From: Gymnorhina tibicen
Taxonomy: Eukaryota > Chordata > Aves > Passeriformes > Artamidae
Length of the DNA: 64,000 bases
NCBI GenBank assembly: GCA_013399875.1
Contig: VXAZ01001725.1
Location: forward strand, 395,575-459,574
Reading direction: 5' to 3'
Part shown: one piece after another, positions 1-11,150 of the stretch
Layout: each line of letters opens with the position of its first letter
How positions within the stretch are numbered: the stretch's first letter is position 1
Notes under the pieces: generated by a model
What the model saw: the letters and a program-made list of their open reading frames with translations, nothing else
Told to the model about the DNA's origin: nothing
Database searches by the model: none
Made by a program: the position numbers and the translations under genes

Positions 1-308
1 ACCACCCTCCTAATAAAGAATTTCTTCCTAATATCTAAAAGAAATCTAGCTTTTTTCAGATTGAAGCCATTCCTCCTTGTCCTATCACTCCATTTCCCTG
101 TAAATTGTCCCTCTCCAGCTGTCCCTTAAGGCACTTGAAGGCCCTCTAAGATATCTCTGGAGCCTTCCCTTCTCTAGGCTGAACAGCTCCAACCCTCAGC
201 CTGTCTCCATAGCAGGTGCTCCAGCCTCCTGATCATCTCTGTGGCATCCTCTGGACTCACTCCTGCAGGTCCATGTCCTTCCCATACTTGGGACCCCAGA
301 TCTGGACG
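1..308 (-). mobile_element. CR1 LINE 3' fragment, antisense
   Basis: The plus strand reads as the reverse complement of the CR1 3' region. Landmarks are TTTCTTCCTAATATCTAA at 22-39, then the blocks resembling GAAGCCATTCCTCCTTGTCC, TCTCTAGGCTGAACAGCTCC, and GGTGCTCCAGCCTCCTGATC near 213-236. The element continues off the left edge, so its 3' terminus is outside the window. It fades out after the CTGGACG at about 308, the usual position for a 5'-truncated copy. Bases 309-405 are not assigned. Recognition is from memory of the family, not from a search. Confidence 0.85.
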
Positions 309-405
309 TTTCAGTGTGTGGTTGTTTCTCTGCTACCACAGCCAGCCCTGTGCTCCTCCAGTCACAGCTCAAGAGGAGATGACCAGAGGGGCTGTGTCCG
401 TGCTG

Positions 406-520
406 CAAAGAAACTGTGGATGTGGCACTTGGGGACGTGGTCTTGTGGTGGACCCGGCAGTGCTGGATTAATAGTTGGACTCATTGGTCTTACAGGTCTT
501 TCCCAACCATGATGATTGTT
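406..520 (+). mobile_element. CR1 LINE 3' end, sense
   Basis: This is about 115 bases of the CR1 3' terminus in sense orientation. The sequence has the usual order: GATGTGGCACTTGGGGACG, then GGTGGACCCGGCAGTGCTGG, then GTTGGACTCATTGGTCTTAC and TCTTTCCCAACCATGATGATT. The terminal 8-bp repeats have decayed. It is heavily 5'-truncated and lies opposite in orientation to the fragment on its left. Confidence 0.85.
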
Positions 521-930
521 TTTAACGTCTGGTCCCTTTTCTCCACACAGCCCCAGCCCCAGAGCCCCACACAGGCTCTGAGGGAAGGGTGGCAGTGGGA
601 GGTGTTGCTCCCTTCTCCTCAGAGGGTGGAATGGAGCCTCTCCTGGCTTGATCCCAGTCACTGCCCATGTGGAAGCCCCTGGGAATGGTTCCTTCCTGGT
701 TTTCCCTACCACTGAAGCTGTATGCTTCCTGTATGCTGCTGTCCCTAGGCACTGTTTTCCCCTTTAGCTCCGTGTCTGTGTCGCACCGTGGGGGTTGGTG
801 AGCATTAGTTGTGTCCCTCCATGTGCATTTGGATTTGAAGGCTATTTTTTGCTGTGTTTTTCAATTTTGAATGCATATTTTTAACCTGGCAGGTGGTAAG
901 ATGGGAGGTAGGCCCTGTGATTACCAGATT
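521..930. other. Unassigned spacer between two CR1 copies
   Basis: A moderately GC-rich stretch with no recognisable gene or repeat. Openings of up to about 116 codons cross it and the neighbouring CR1 sequence but show no protein-like composition. Confidence 0.5.
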
Positions 931-1365
931 TATAGAATTGTTTAGGTTTGAAAAGACTTGGAAAGTCCAACCATTAACCCAGCACTGCCAATCCACCACT
1001 AAATTGTGTCTCTAAGTGCCACATCTACACATTTTTTTAAACACTTCCAGGGATGGTGATTTTACCACTTCCCTCGGCAGCCTGTTCCAGTGCTTGACAA
1101 CCCTTTCAGCAAAGGAGTTTCTCCTCATATCCAATCTAAACTTCCCTTGACCCAACTTGAGGCCATTTCCTCTCATCTTTATTGCTTCTTACCTGGGCAA
1201 GAAGGGACTGACCCTCACCTGGCTACAACCTCCTTTCAGGTACTTGTGGAGAGCAGTAAGGTCCTCCCTGAGCCTCCTTTTCTCCAGGCTCTTCATCCCC
1301 AGCTTCCTTAGCTGCTCCCCACAGGACTTGTGCTCCAGAGCCTTCACCAGCTTCCTCACTGCCAT
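931..1365 (-). mobile_element. CR1 LINE 3' end, antisense
   Basis: This is the clearest CR1 copy in the window. Reading the plus strand gives the reverse complement of the 3' end: TAGAATTGTTTAGGTTTG, TCCAACCATTAACCCAGCAC, CTTCCAGGGATGGTGATTTT, GGCAGCCTGTTCCAGTGCTT, ATCCAATCTAAACTTCCC, AACCTCCTTTCAGGTACTTG and TTTTCTCCAGGCTCTTCATC. Similarity stops near the CTTCACCAGCTTCCTCACTGCC around 1345-1365. It is a 5'-truncated copy of about 435 bases. Its blocks differ from the 1-308 copy, so the two are probably from different subfamilies. Confidence 0.92.
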
Positions 1366-3590
1366 TTTGGGTGACCTGTGTCTTTGGCAACTCTATAATA
1401 GAGTCACCACTAAAAGAAAAAATCTTTATAAAGAGGACAGATGAACGATATCCATATGGATCAAACAAAGATCTTTGTCACCTAGTGTGCCATTTTTGTC
1501 CAAGGCAAGAAAGAAAATGGCTCAGGGAGACGATAAGAACACATTTAGTTCAGCATCAGCTCCTTCAGGGACTTCCCACATTTTGAAGTGCAGCTTCCTG
1601 AGCCAGAAGCACTGCCCATGTCTTTGGGCACTGATGCGTTTCTTTCAGATCCAGAATTGTGTGAAAATCCTTCTAATAGGAGTGTAAGCTTCCTCTGGCC
1701 ATTTTCCTGGTTATTCTCACTTGGTGGCCCTTTATTTTTCATGAGGAGGACAGGCACAGATGGTTCCTTAAATCCAGGTGTACCATTTCTTTAATTTTTT
1801 TGGGTTTAAATACTTGTCAGAGTCCTTCTCAGCTGCTGCTGACTGGAGAGATTTGTTTTCCTGTGGAAGTGACATTTTCTGAGCAAAAGCAGTGAGGCTG
1901 TCCTGAGAGTAATCTTTTGAGCAGCATATAAATGGAGTGATTAATCCACTGGATGCACTTCTCTGTAATTACAAGTAATTACTTTAAAGTCAAATCTGCA
2001 AATGAGAATACCTCTCTGTACGGTAGGGGAAGATGTAAAAAGCAGCTGAAGTGGCTATCTTTAAAATGACATTAAATCACTGATTGTTTCTGAATGCAGG
2101 AATAAAAAGATAAAATAGTGTTTTTTAAAGTGAACTTGCAAGTTAGCCTGACACTCAACCCGAGTCGGTAATATGATGAAGGGATATTTTGAAATACAAA
2201 CTTTTAAAGATATTTAGTTATAAATTTTAATTAGGAAATAAAGTAGAAAAGTTGATTTTCTGCTGTCTAAAATTTAAATGAAAGTGTAAATGCTGTTATA
2301 TTTTCAAAACCCAACCCACTGATGTGTAGAAAAATCATGAATATGTATAAATTTAAATATAAAGATACTGAAAATTACCTCTCTTGTACCTATTTTGGTT
2401 TCAGTTTTATGCTTGAACATGATTCAGTATTTTTGTGTCTTTTCAGTATTGCACTACCTTTTTTTTTAGAATTTATGACTGAATTTCCTAAAGCTGCTAA
2501 TAAGCTGCTTTTCAAATAACGTTTGCCATCTCTTCTATTTCTGTCATACCTCATTAAGGTGATCCTATACACATGTATGCTTAATTAAGGCTTTTCCTTA
2601 AAATAAGCCTTTAATCCAAAGGTGCTGGGCCTTAATTGAAACTCAGAGAAGATTAGTGTCGTCTCTTATTTTGGTTTTCACTTTTACTGTACTTCCTACT
2701 GCTTCTAAACTAAAAGGCCTGTGTTAGCCTTAGCTGATACATGGCCAGGAAGAAATTAAAATTCATACTTCAGTCTTGTGGAGAGTAACATGCCTTAGTA
2801 ATTGCCATTTCTTATTAAGTGCCACCTTTTACCAAGAGCCTCCACTTCAAATGCAAAAGGTTGCTTTAAACACTCCAAGGACATTAACATAATGAACACG
2901 CTGCCTGTTTTGAAGGTGACTAATAAGTGACTAATGATACCTGTTTTTATCCATGTGTATAATTTTTAAATGTTAATTGTATGTTTAAATAGTGCTGAAA
3001 TCTCGGATCTGTCTAGAATGATTGGCTTTTACAGAATCATTTTTAAGAAGACTTAGGAAAAACGAGGATTTTAGCCACGGGTTAGCTGCGCTCAGTTGAG
3101 GTACTGTACTGTGCAGTAAATTTTAAAACCTTTTTGGAGGAGTCAGACACAGATTTAACAGCTTCTGCTCTTCTAGAACGAAATGCACCAGCGAAAGAGC
3201 CAATCTACTTTCTTCTGGTAGAGCTGCAACTGGGCATGGTACTGCTAATTAGCAGAGGCAGGTGGCCTGCTGTCATCAATGGCAGGAGGGTAACTTTTCA
3301 GGAAGAGCTATTAAATTGTGTGGGCTGAATGAATTTGATACAGAAACAGCAATGCTAGGGCAAAGGTTTGAAGCAAACATTTCATTACAGCAAGTGTAAT
3401 AAGTTTCACTGATACTGTGTCTTTACATCAAGAAGCTTGATGCCTGTAATGTGTTTTTACACTTAGTCATGTTAAAAAAGTGTGATAAAGGTATGAATAT
3501 AAGTGAAACGAAAGTAGTACTATTGTGCAGGTTGGTTCAAACTGAATGGTGGTTTCAAAAGAACGTGTTATAAAAATGTGTATTGACACA

Positions 3591-3620
3591 ATAATAATAA
3601 ATAATAATAAATAATAATAA
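3591..3620. repeat. Short tandem repeat, 10-bp unit x3
   Basis: Three perfect copies of ATAATAATAA lie head to tail. The tract is probably polymorphic. Confidence 0.9.
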
Positions 3621-5603
3621 GTAAAGCCTGTGTGGTGAGCAGTGAGCACGGTGAGGGCTCTGCCTGCCCTAAGCTTATCCCTGAAAGGGTTGTGAGGTAG
3701 GATTGTTCCAGGGATGCTGGGCTGTATCACTGCCTCCAAACAGGCTCCAGGGTGTAGACATTGAGTAGGATGGGTAAACCTTTGCATGTGTAAACATACA
3801 GATTTTTTTCTCCCACTGGAAATCAGGACATTTATGCTACTGGAAGTCTACAAGCCAGTATTTCTTCTGAGAACCAAGTGCACTGCTGTCATAAACAATG
3901 AGAGCTGAGTCTGAATGCATTGAAGAGGAATTCCAGCTTGAAATACTTCTTCTGGCTGAGGAGGGCAGGTTTTGGCAAATCTGCACATGCGAGCCCTGCC
4001 TTTGACTCAGCAAGGAACACCGTGTCACAGAGCTTTGTAGTTGCCCTGTTAAAGGCTGTTTTAAGAGAACTGAGTCAGACATCCTTAATTACAAAAATAC
4101 AGTGTCTGCCCTTTCTTCTCAGGAGTTTGAAAATGTTTTACCTCATTTGCTCTTTGTTCACACGTATTAAATACGTATTTGTTTGTGCACATGCATACTA
4201 TGTATTTGTCATTGTTGTGCTATTTGCTTACTGTTTGCATTTTCTTTGAATTTCTGTTAACTTTCAGGCATGTGCTTCTGACTCAGTAGGAAAGCTGAGC
4301 AATTTTAGTTTGTAAGGGTAGTAGAGATGTTATTAGGTCTCATTTAAAGCCCTTACAAGTCAGTGAAAAGGCTGTCACTTGTTCGTAGTTCAATTAAAAC
4401 TCTGTTCTGTTAAGTAAATATTACTTACTGCTCAGGGAGAAAAAGCTTAATTTAAAGGGAAATTTGTATGTATACATTATTGGATCAAATTAGATTCCAA
4501 CCAAAATGTGATTTTACATATAACAATTGATTTTTATTGAGCATATGTCTTAGTGAAAATCTTGTTACTCCAATAGTGCACATAGAGTAAGGATTTATTG
4601 ATCTGAAGTGCTTTGTATTTGTGAAAACTTTCAAATATTTTATGAGAATGCATTGGCAATTGTTTAGGTAAGGTTGCTGTAAAAAGAACAAAACATTTTG
4701 TTTGCAGTATTTCTGACGCTCGTGCATTAACCATGTGTGGTACGAGGCTGTGTAATGTGGTAGATGTAGGAATGTTTAGTTTTGGATCTGTTTGTGAAGG
4801 GCTGTGTATGTTCTAATCTGTAATTTCCGGTCAGATTAATATTTGCTTAATGGAGACGTTTTTCACTTTGTGGGAAATCCTTTTAATTGTGTAAAGGGTG
4901 AGTTTTCTGCAAATGTGTGCCGTAGAGTGCAAGCCTCGAATTCATACCATTGTCAGCATTTAATGCACTGATATTGTTTCTTCCTTTCTGTTTGTCTTTG
5001 GAGAGGTCCTCATTCCTTGGGGATGAAGTAAAGCTCTGGTTCCATCACTGCAGCCTTCAGAATTAGCACTGAAAACACAGGATTCTTTCCCTGGGTTGAT
5101 GAAAGTAATTTCTTGTTTGCTGTGTCAAACAAAGCATGCTATTTGTCACATTGTGGTTTGTGTATCTTTTAAGAAGCTTTCAACTTTGATCTGAGCCAAG
5201 GTACACTCAGTAGCACAGATGACAGAAGTAACAAACCAGTGATGTGCATTGTCATTCATACAAACTCTTTAAGTCAACAAATACTGAGACTTAGATGTAG
5301 AAAACCATACTGCTTTTGAGGGGGCTTGTGCATTCTTGTGAGAAAATGAAGACCTTTGCTTTTCTTGTTTCAGACAAAGGTGTGGAACAATTTATTAGTT
5401 AAGGATTCAGTTCACTGTCTGCAATCAAAAGGTGCCTCATCTAGTCCAGATTCTGGCCCTTGCTGATATTTTCTAGGTAAACAGCTGCATTTAAAAGACA
5501 TTGTAGAGATGGGCTCAGTAGCACATAAAAGCTGCTTTCTTCAAACTGTCATCACAGAGGTTTTCAGAGCATGCTTTTAATACTTCCAGAGCTGGTGTTT
5601 GTG

Positions 5604-5637
5604 TCTTTTTCTCCCTCTTCTCCCTCTCTCTCTCTTT
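5604..5637. repeat. Polypyrimidine (CT-rich) tract
   Basis: An uninterrupted run of C and T that ends in a pure CT dinucleotide stretch. Confidence 0.85.
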
Positions 5638-6069
5638 ATGTTAAATGCTATTTGAAACAGGAGTGGTTTTTTAAATATAACTTTCACCTGCTTTTTACCT
5701 GATATGTCTGAAGGGAAATTAACCTTTTGTGTAACAAGACTGAGGGTTAGAAAATGGTTTCACAAATGTAGCATTCTAAGAGAAATCAAAAAAGACAGTT
5801 ATAGAAAACCAGCAGTAGTTATGAATGGTTGTGTGATTCTGGAAGTTGCCACATGTTAAAACTTCCCGGTTTGAGGCACAGTCTGATCATCCACTTCGAC
5901 CTTCTAAGATTGTGCAAGGAATTTTATGCAGTTTAGAACTTAAACTGTTTGTTTAAATCATGTATTTCAGAAAGCCATCAAGTTTTCATCTAAAAATTTC
6001 ATAACTTGGGGGAGGTTGTTTGTTCAAGTGATTAATCATCATGACTGTTACTCTTTATTATATCTCATT

Positions 6070-6285
6070 TGAATTTGTCTGGCATCAGCTTCTAACCATT
6101 TGCTCTTTTTATGCCTCTCTCAGCTAGGCTGAAGAGCTCTTTATTAACTGGTATTATTTTCTCCTTGAAAAGATACATTAACGATGTCATCAAGTCATCC
6201 CTCAATTTCTGTTGCTAATCTGAATAGATTGGGTTTGTCAGACCACTCTTGAGACGTTTGACTAGGCCTAGAATATTTTCCTGTC
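6070..6285 (-). mobile_element. Ancient CR1/L3-type LINE remnant, antisense
   Basis: The plus strand matches, in order, the antisense 3' region of the old turtle/crocodile-type CR1 (L3-like) as I remember it. Landmarks are AATTTGTCTGGCATCAGCTT, GCTAGGCTGAAGAGCTCTTT, GTCATCAAGTCATCCCTCAA and GCTAATCTGAATAGATTGGG. It is more diverged than the CR1 copies at the left edge, so it predates them. The borders are approximate. Confidence 0.7.
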
Positions 6286-7199
6286 TTTTTTGCATTATAC
6301 AGATGCATTATCCTGTGCATTATACAAATTTTCAACTTACAAAAAATGATATACTTGAAAAATACACTATTCTGTTCTTTGTTTCATCAACTAATGCAAA
6401 GCAAAAATATTTCTTATTCTTGCTTAGTGTTATACATTTCCTCATAGAACAAAAATGTATGCAGCAAAAAACAATCTTTACAAGAAAGGGTATTTTCCTA
6501 TAATTTTGCTGTTCTCCTTGTTGTATTTGGAGATGAAAATGTTCCATTTCTTAAGTGCTCAGACATCTCATCTTTGCAAAATACACCCAACAACAGAAGA
6601 GACAATGAACAATTGCATTTGTGGTGCAGCAGGGCAAAAAGACACCTCTAAAGAGGAACATTTCAGTAAAATAATAAAACTTGCAAATACTGATTTAAGG
6701 AGCTTAAAGGAAACTCTGAGTAGGGCTTAATGTCTGGCATCAGGATAATGTAGGTATAATTTATCACTTGTGAAATATGGTGCTAAGTTAAAAAATCAAT
6801 GAGCTGCAATAATTCATTTCTCTATACTGTGTAGGAAAGAGATTGGGATGTGGAAGTGGGAGGCTGTTCTATAAATCCCATAGGTTTTTTTAGACAAGAA
6901 AAGTGAAGAGTGCATAGGACCATGAGAGAATATATGGGCTAAATACTGCCTTGAATAGGTTCTGAGTGACAGTAAAGAGCACAAAGCAAAGACTGTTTTC
7001 TTCTCCGACAGGGTTTTAAGGAGAATGTGATTAAAGGTAAACGAAAACATTGGTGTGTATTTTGAAAAATTAGGGTTTTTTTATTATTTCAAAGCCATTT
7101 CCTTGTAATACAAGTGTAATTAATCTCAAATATTTAGAGGAAATCTGAAGAATGTCTGTAGTGATAATGTTCTGAAAATACTTGAGGAGTCACCAAGGC
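6286..7199. other. AT-rich noncoding stretch
   Basis: No gene or repeat is recognised. Openings of 71-91 codons (for example 6455-6730 plus) have no recognisable domain. Confidence 0.5.
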
Positions 7200-7645
7200 A
7201 CAGAGGGAAAAAACTGAGAAGACAAAGAGGTTATGCAGAAACAAAGTGTTTTGGTGGCTTAGAACTTCAGCAGAGCAGATCATAAGGAACCACTTGCCTT
7301 AGTATTTGCTATTTACAAAGAGCAAGTGTTGCCAAAAGCAGTGATGTATATACAGGGTTTGCAACAACCCACAGAATTAAATGACAGTGAAAGTCAGAAC
7401 ATGTGGCATTCGTCCAAGGAATCTGAAGGAGCTAAAGAATTGCTAACTGAGCTCCTATTAGAAGTTAGGTAATTAATCAGGAAAATGTGATACAATAGAG
7501 GAAAACTGGAGGTAGCCAGCTTCATACAAAACTGTGTTGGGGTAAGTGGTTCTGAGAATGCTTCCAGGAATTACAATGGTGAACTTCTTTCGGTGTCAGG
7601 AAACTTAATTGATAAAGTCATTAAAGATAAAAGACCCAAATCTAC
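7200..7645 (+). mobile_element. Ancient CR1/L3 LINE, reverse-transcriptase region, sense
   Basis: This is a decayed piece of CR1 ORF2 at the start of the reverse-transcriptase domain. Bases near 7405-7445 translate as GIRPRNLKELK, matching the family motif GIHPRVLKELK. Further on, ACTGGAGGTAGCCAGCTT, GCTTCCAGGAATTACAATGG and GTGTCAGGAAACTTAATTGA correspond to the W-R-I-A-N, D-P-G-N-Y-R-P and S-V-P-G-K-L blocks of the family. Stops and frameshifts are frequent and the copy is dead. Upstream, GAGAAGACAAAGAGGTTATG may align with the preceding family segment. Confidence 0.7.
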
Positions 7646-8254
7646 AAAGAGCCTGGATGGAGTATAACTCTAAGGAAAATAACCCTGATTGTTGCAACAG
7701 TATATCCTGCTGCTCCAGCCTTACAGTATATTTCAAAGATTAAGGATTTAATGGAGAAGTTTACAAGTACATATATAGTTTTATCAAAAAGACACAATTT
7801 CCACAAAAAATACTAGACAAAGCTTTTCTAGAGAAGCTAGTAGCACAGCTCAGCATAAAAATAAAAACTTGACGGTTAAGGTGAGACAAATAAAGCCAAT
7901 GAGGGGGAAAACTAGGTTGGTGATAGAAAGCAAAAGATTTCCTCAGAAAAATAAATCAGTCAGTGGGATGTCCAAGGATCATTGTAGATGTGTTTAAACT
8001 ACACAGAGACAGAGCACGTGCCACCTCTTTTTCTGACACAGCAGGTCTTACTCCCTGAGCTGCCCTGTGTGAGCTCCTTCCTGCACCTTCCCAAACCATG
8101 GCAGTGTCACAGGCCTTTTTATGCTGCACCCTATTGTGAATCTGATTTTGGAGGAGAGGCTGGAAGTGGTGACTAACGACATCCCAATTTGCTGATGAAA
8201 CAAAATAAAGCATTTTCTCACCATGTTTCTAGGATAAAAACCCAACCTCGAACA
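7646..8254. other. Unassigned, possibly eroded LINE interior
   Basis: Recognisable CR1 sequence lies on both sides in the correct order, so this may be interior of the same element decayed past recognition. Nothing inside it can be assigned with confidence. Confidence 0.3.
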
Positions 8255-8310
8255 CAGGAAGGGTCAAGGGGGAAAATAGAAATGATTAGAGGCATGTGGG
8301 GAGCTTCTTT
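8255..8310 (+). mobile_element. Possible 3' portion of the ancient CR1/L3 copy
   Basis: AAATGATTAGAGGCATGTGG resembles the family's sense-strand block that reads as an ATGATTAGGGG-type core near the 3' end of the element. The order and strand agree with the fragment at 7200-7645. The match is short. Confidence 0.35.
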
Positions 8311-8374
8311 ACAAGTAAATTAGTAAGAATGGTCCAGATTTGCAGCTGATGAAAGTTGGCACAGTGCCACAAGA

Positions 8375-8420
8375 ATCAGTGGCACTTTGCCAGTTTACAC
8401 CAGCGGAGAACTTACCCCAA
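8375..8420. repeat. Possible ancient amniote interspersed repeat
   Basis: CCAGTTTACACCAGCGGAGA followed by ACTTACCCCA resembles the CAGTTTACACCAGCTGAGG...CTGGCCCA motif common in old repeats of birds, turtles and crocodilians. It is short and diverged. Confidence 0.35.
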
Positions 8421-11076
8421 TATGTTTTTAATATGAAAACCAGGGTGATTATAGCAGAGACCTTGAGCAAAAGCCTGACATAATTATGAAAGCAAGGCTG
8501 TGCAAAGGCTAGAAGGTGTGTCTTTAGAGATGTGGGGTTCTTTGAATGCTGGTTAGGATCAGTTTTTACAGTCAATGCAAAGTTGCTTTCTAATATTTGC
8601 TGTAGGATGCAGATTTCTTCTGTTATATCCTGGTCTGCTCCAGTCTAGCCCTTTCTCCTACCTTTTCCCATTCCAGTTCTATACTCCACTGGCATTAGGG
8701 AGGGTTTTTTTAACTATTCTACCTGGGCACCACAGAGCAAAAGGGGAGTACAGAGAGTGCAGGAGGCAGTTCAAAAGTCCATACAGCTGTCAAGGTGTTT
8801 CTGCCCCTCTGCCATCTGCCCAAATTAGCTTCAAGGTGGGGAGCTTGCCTTCTGCCTCTAACTCTCTGCATCATACAGCTTACTGGGACCTACAAAATCT
8901 TTCTGGAAAACCAAGTTAATTCTTTGTGGGTGGCCTACACAGAGCTCAAGGCAGGCTTGGTGATGTGGTTGAACTGCCCAGGTTGTACCGCCCAGCTGTG
9001 GTTCCGCAGGTCGCAGGCTGTGTAAAAGCCACAGTTTTTCTGGTCCTGCTGCCTGTGTTTTCCTATGCCAGTGCAGAAAACATTCTGTGTAGACTACTAG
9101 GACAGTGATAGAGGCTGGTCAGCTGCTGGGGGTAAAATATGGTCAAAGTGGTTTCATTTTCTGGGAAGATGGAACATATTAGGCAAAGACAGAAACTTTA
9201 AATCTGCCAGCTCTGACAAGACTCCCTTGAGCGCATGTAGAAGGACATACCCCAGTTTTATCTCTTTTTCTGCAATTAACACACCAGCGATATCTGAGAA
9301 AGGCATAAGTGTCTTGAATGTAGACAAAACAGTTTTTCCACTCATACAGAAGGTTTTTACAGAAATGTTCCAGAAAAGTTTCTTCCCGAGACAGAAACCT
9401 GGCGTGGAAAACAACTCGAGTTTGGCAAGTTCGTGAGCAACTGAAAATATGTAATAAAGTGGTGTTAAACCACTTAATTATAAACACAGTTACCAGCTAA
9501 ATAATTTGTGTAGTGAAAATGTGCTTGATGCAGCTAATTGCACTTCCTGATACTACCTGAAATAAAAGGTGAATTAATGAGAGGGAAACACAAAGTTAAT
9601 GAGAATTAATGAGAGAAAAACCCGTGCAAATAGTTACATCCACATGAGGGAGAGAGAGAGAGGGAATCCCCGCTGCTTCTGTAGGGCAAGCCACTGCATG
9701 GAAGAGTAATACCTTCTATAATTCATTTCTCCCTGTGAGGTTTTCATTCCTTTTACCGGTCACCATCGCTTTATGAACTCTCATGGCCATCTTCTTTGCT
9801 CATCTTCTCGTGTGCCCTCGCCTCCTCAGATTCTTATTGGTTTTTGTGTGTTTTGGCCTGAGTGGAAAGTCATTGAAGGAACCCACGTGCTCATGCCAGA
9901 AGGGGATACCTTGGGCCCTGGCTGTGCCTGTGCTTGGCCGTCCCTGCCTTGTGTGTGATCATCATGACAGGGTTTGTGCCATTCTGAGGGACAGGTGTTA
10001 CCAAAGAACAGTTTCAGACGACATCATTAATATCCAGAATTATTTGTTCCAAGTCATAGTGACTGCAGCTGCCATACAAGCTCAGATAAACCGAAGTTTT
10101 TTTCTCCTAGCACTGTATTGCACAATAATGGATCTTTTAAAGGGACTGTTTTTTCTTCTAAACCAGAAGTCACTTAATAGTTTAGATACTGGTCACTGGG
10201 CTATTGGTGCATGCTGACGCCCTAGTATTTCTCATTTTAAATTAATTTTTCTCCCTATTTTTTAATATAAATTAATTTCTTTATTTTAAATGCCTATGAA
10301 ATGCCTGTTTGAATGTGTATTTATTTTCTAGTTTAATTTTTTATTAAAAGAGAGTAAAATTTCCTAATGACCCTCATATTTCTAATTAGAACTTGTCTAA
10401 GAGGTGAAAGAACCAGCATATTATTTGTTGAATAGGAGACACAAATGCTGTTGCTAATGTGATGTAGCTATTGTGCCTGTGTGAGGCTTATGTGCCTGAG
10501 AGAAAATAAATATTTATTCCAAGTATATCTGTTGATTTGACAAATATTATTAAATCTCTTTACATGTATCATCTCTCCTAAGTAGAGCTTCGCATATTTT
10601 TTTTCCTAAAATTATACTTTGGATTTGGAAGAATGAGTAAAATCAGACATTCTGTCAGAAATATGCTACATTTATGGTAGTCCATATAATTAAAAAAGTA
10701 AATTGCCATTCAGTTTTAGCGTTGTCAATACTGATGGAAAGGTCGCTGAGTAGTTCTTGTTGAATGAGATTTTCTCTAATGTTTAAGCCACCAATAAAAC
10801 CTCCAGTTAAGCCCTTCATATGAAACTTAAGAATTGACTGATGGGAGTCACATGGTTAAATCAGTGCTTGTTATTCATAATTTATTCAATGGTTGATGGA
10901 AAAAAATTGTCCAATTATTTGACAAATACTGCTTGGCAAGATGATTTACAGAGAATAATGCAAGTATTTGTTGAAGAATTTAAAGTGACAAAAACTGCTA
11001 AAATTACGGCCTTTATTCTCAATGCAGTGATTAGAGCTGATTGAATGATATTCAGACAGTTTGACTAATTTTGAAT
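8421..11076. other. Noncoding stretch, no gene seen
   Basis: This contains the longest non-repeat opening on the plus strand (9783-10217, 144 codons). Its translation is rich in F, L and C, shows no domain, and has no supporting splice or promoter context. A 13-bp direct repeat, GAATTAATGAGAG, occurs at 9571-9583 and 9603-9615. Bases 10220-10620 are extremely AT-rich. Confidence 0.5.
9650..9662. repeat. (GA)n microsatellite
   Basis: A short pure GA dinucleotide run. Confidence 0.8.
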
Positions 11077-11150
11077 AGTCCTTACACAGGCAATATTCCC
11101 ATTGACTTCAGCTGGAATTTTGCCAGAGTAAGGACTGCAGGATTGGGCCT
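11077..11150 (+). repeat. Ancient palindromic amniote repeat
   Basis: The sequence has the CCATTGACTTCA core and the GAGTAAGGACTGCAGGATTG tail that I associate with an old repeat shared by turtles, crocodilians and birds. It is itself an imperfect inverted repeat. The left arm 11077-11101 begins AGTCCTTAC and the right arm 11113-11136 ends GTAAGGACT, around a loop of about 11 bases. Family identity is from memory. Confidence 0.55.

Larger units (their letters stand above)
1366..6069. other. AT-rich noncoding stretch, no gene seen
   Basis: No exon, RNA gene or recent transposon is recognisable in this 4.7 kb. The longest openings (3467-3787 minus, 3920-4249 plus, about 106-109 codons) lack protein-like composition, and the first runs through the 3591-3620 minisatellite. 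The block 2570-2990 is rich in TTAAT and TAATTAAGG-like homeodomain cores and is listed among the findings as a possible conserved noncoding element. Confidence 0.5.

Noticed and set aside
3467..3787. 106-codon minus-strand opening
   Set aside because: It runs through the 10-bp tandem repeat and shows no protein features.
9783..10217. 144-codon plus-strand opening
   Set aside because: The composition is not protein-like, no motif or splice context is seen, and it ends in AT-rich DNA.
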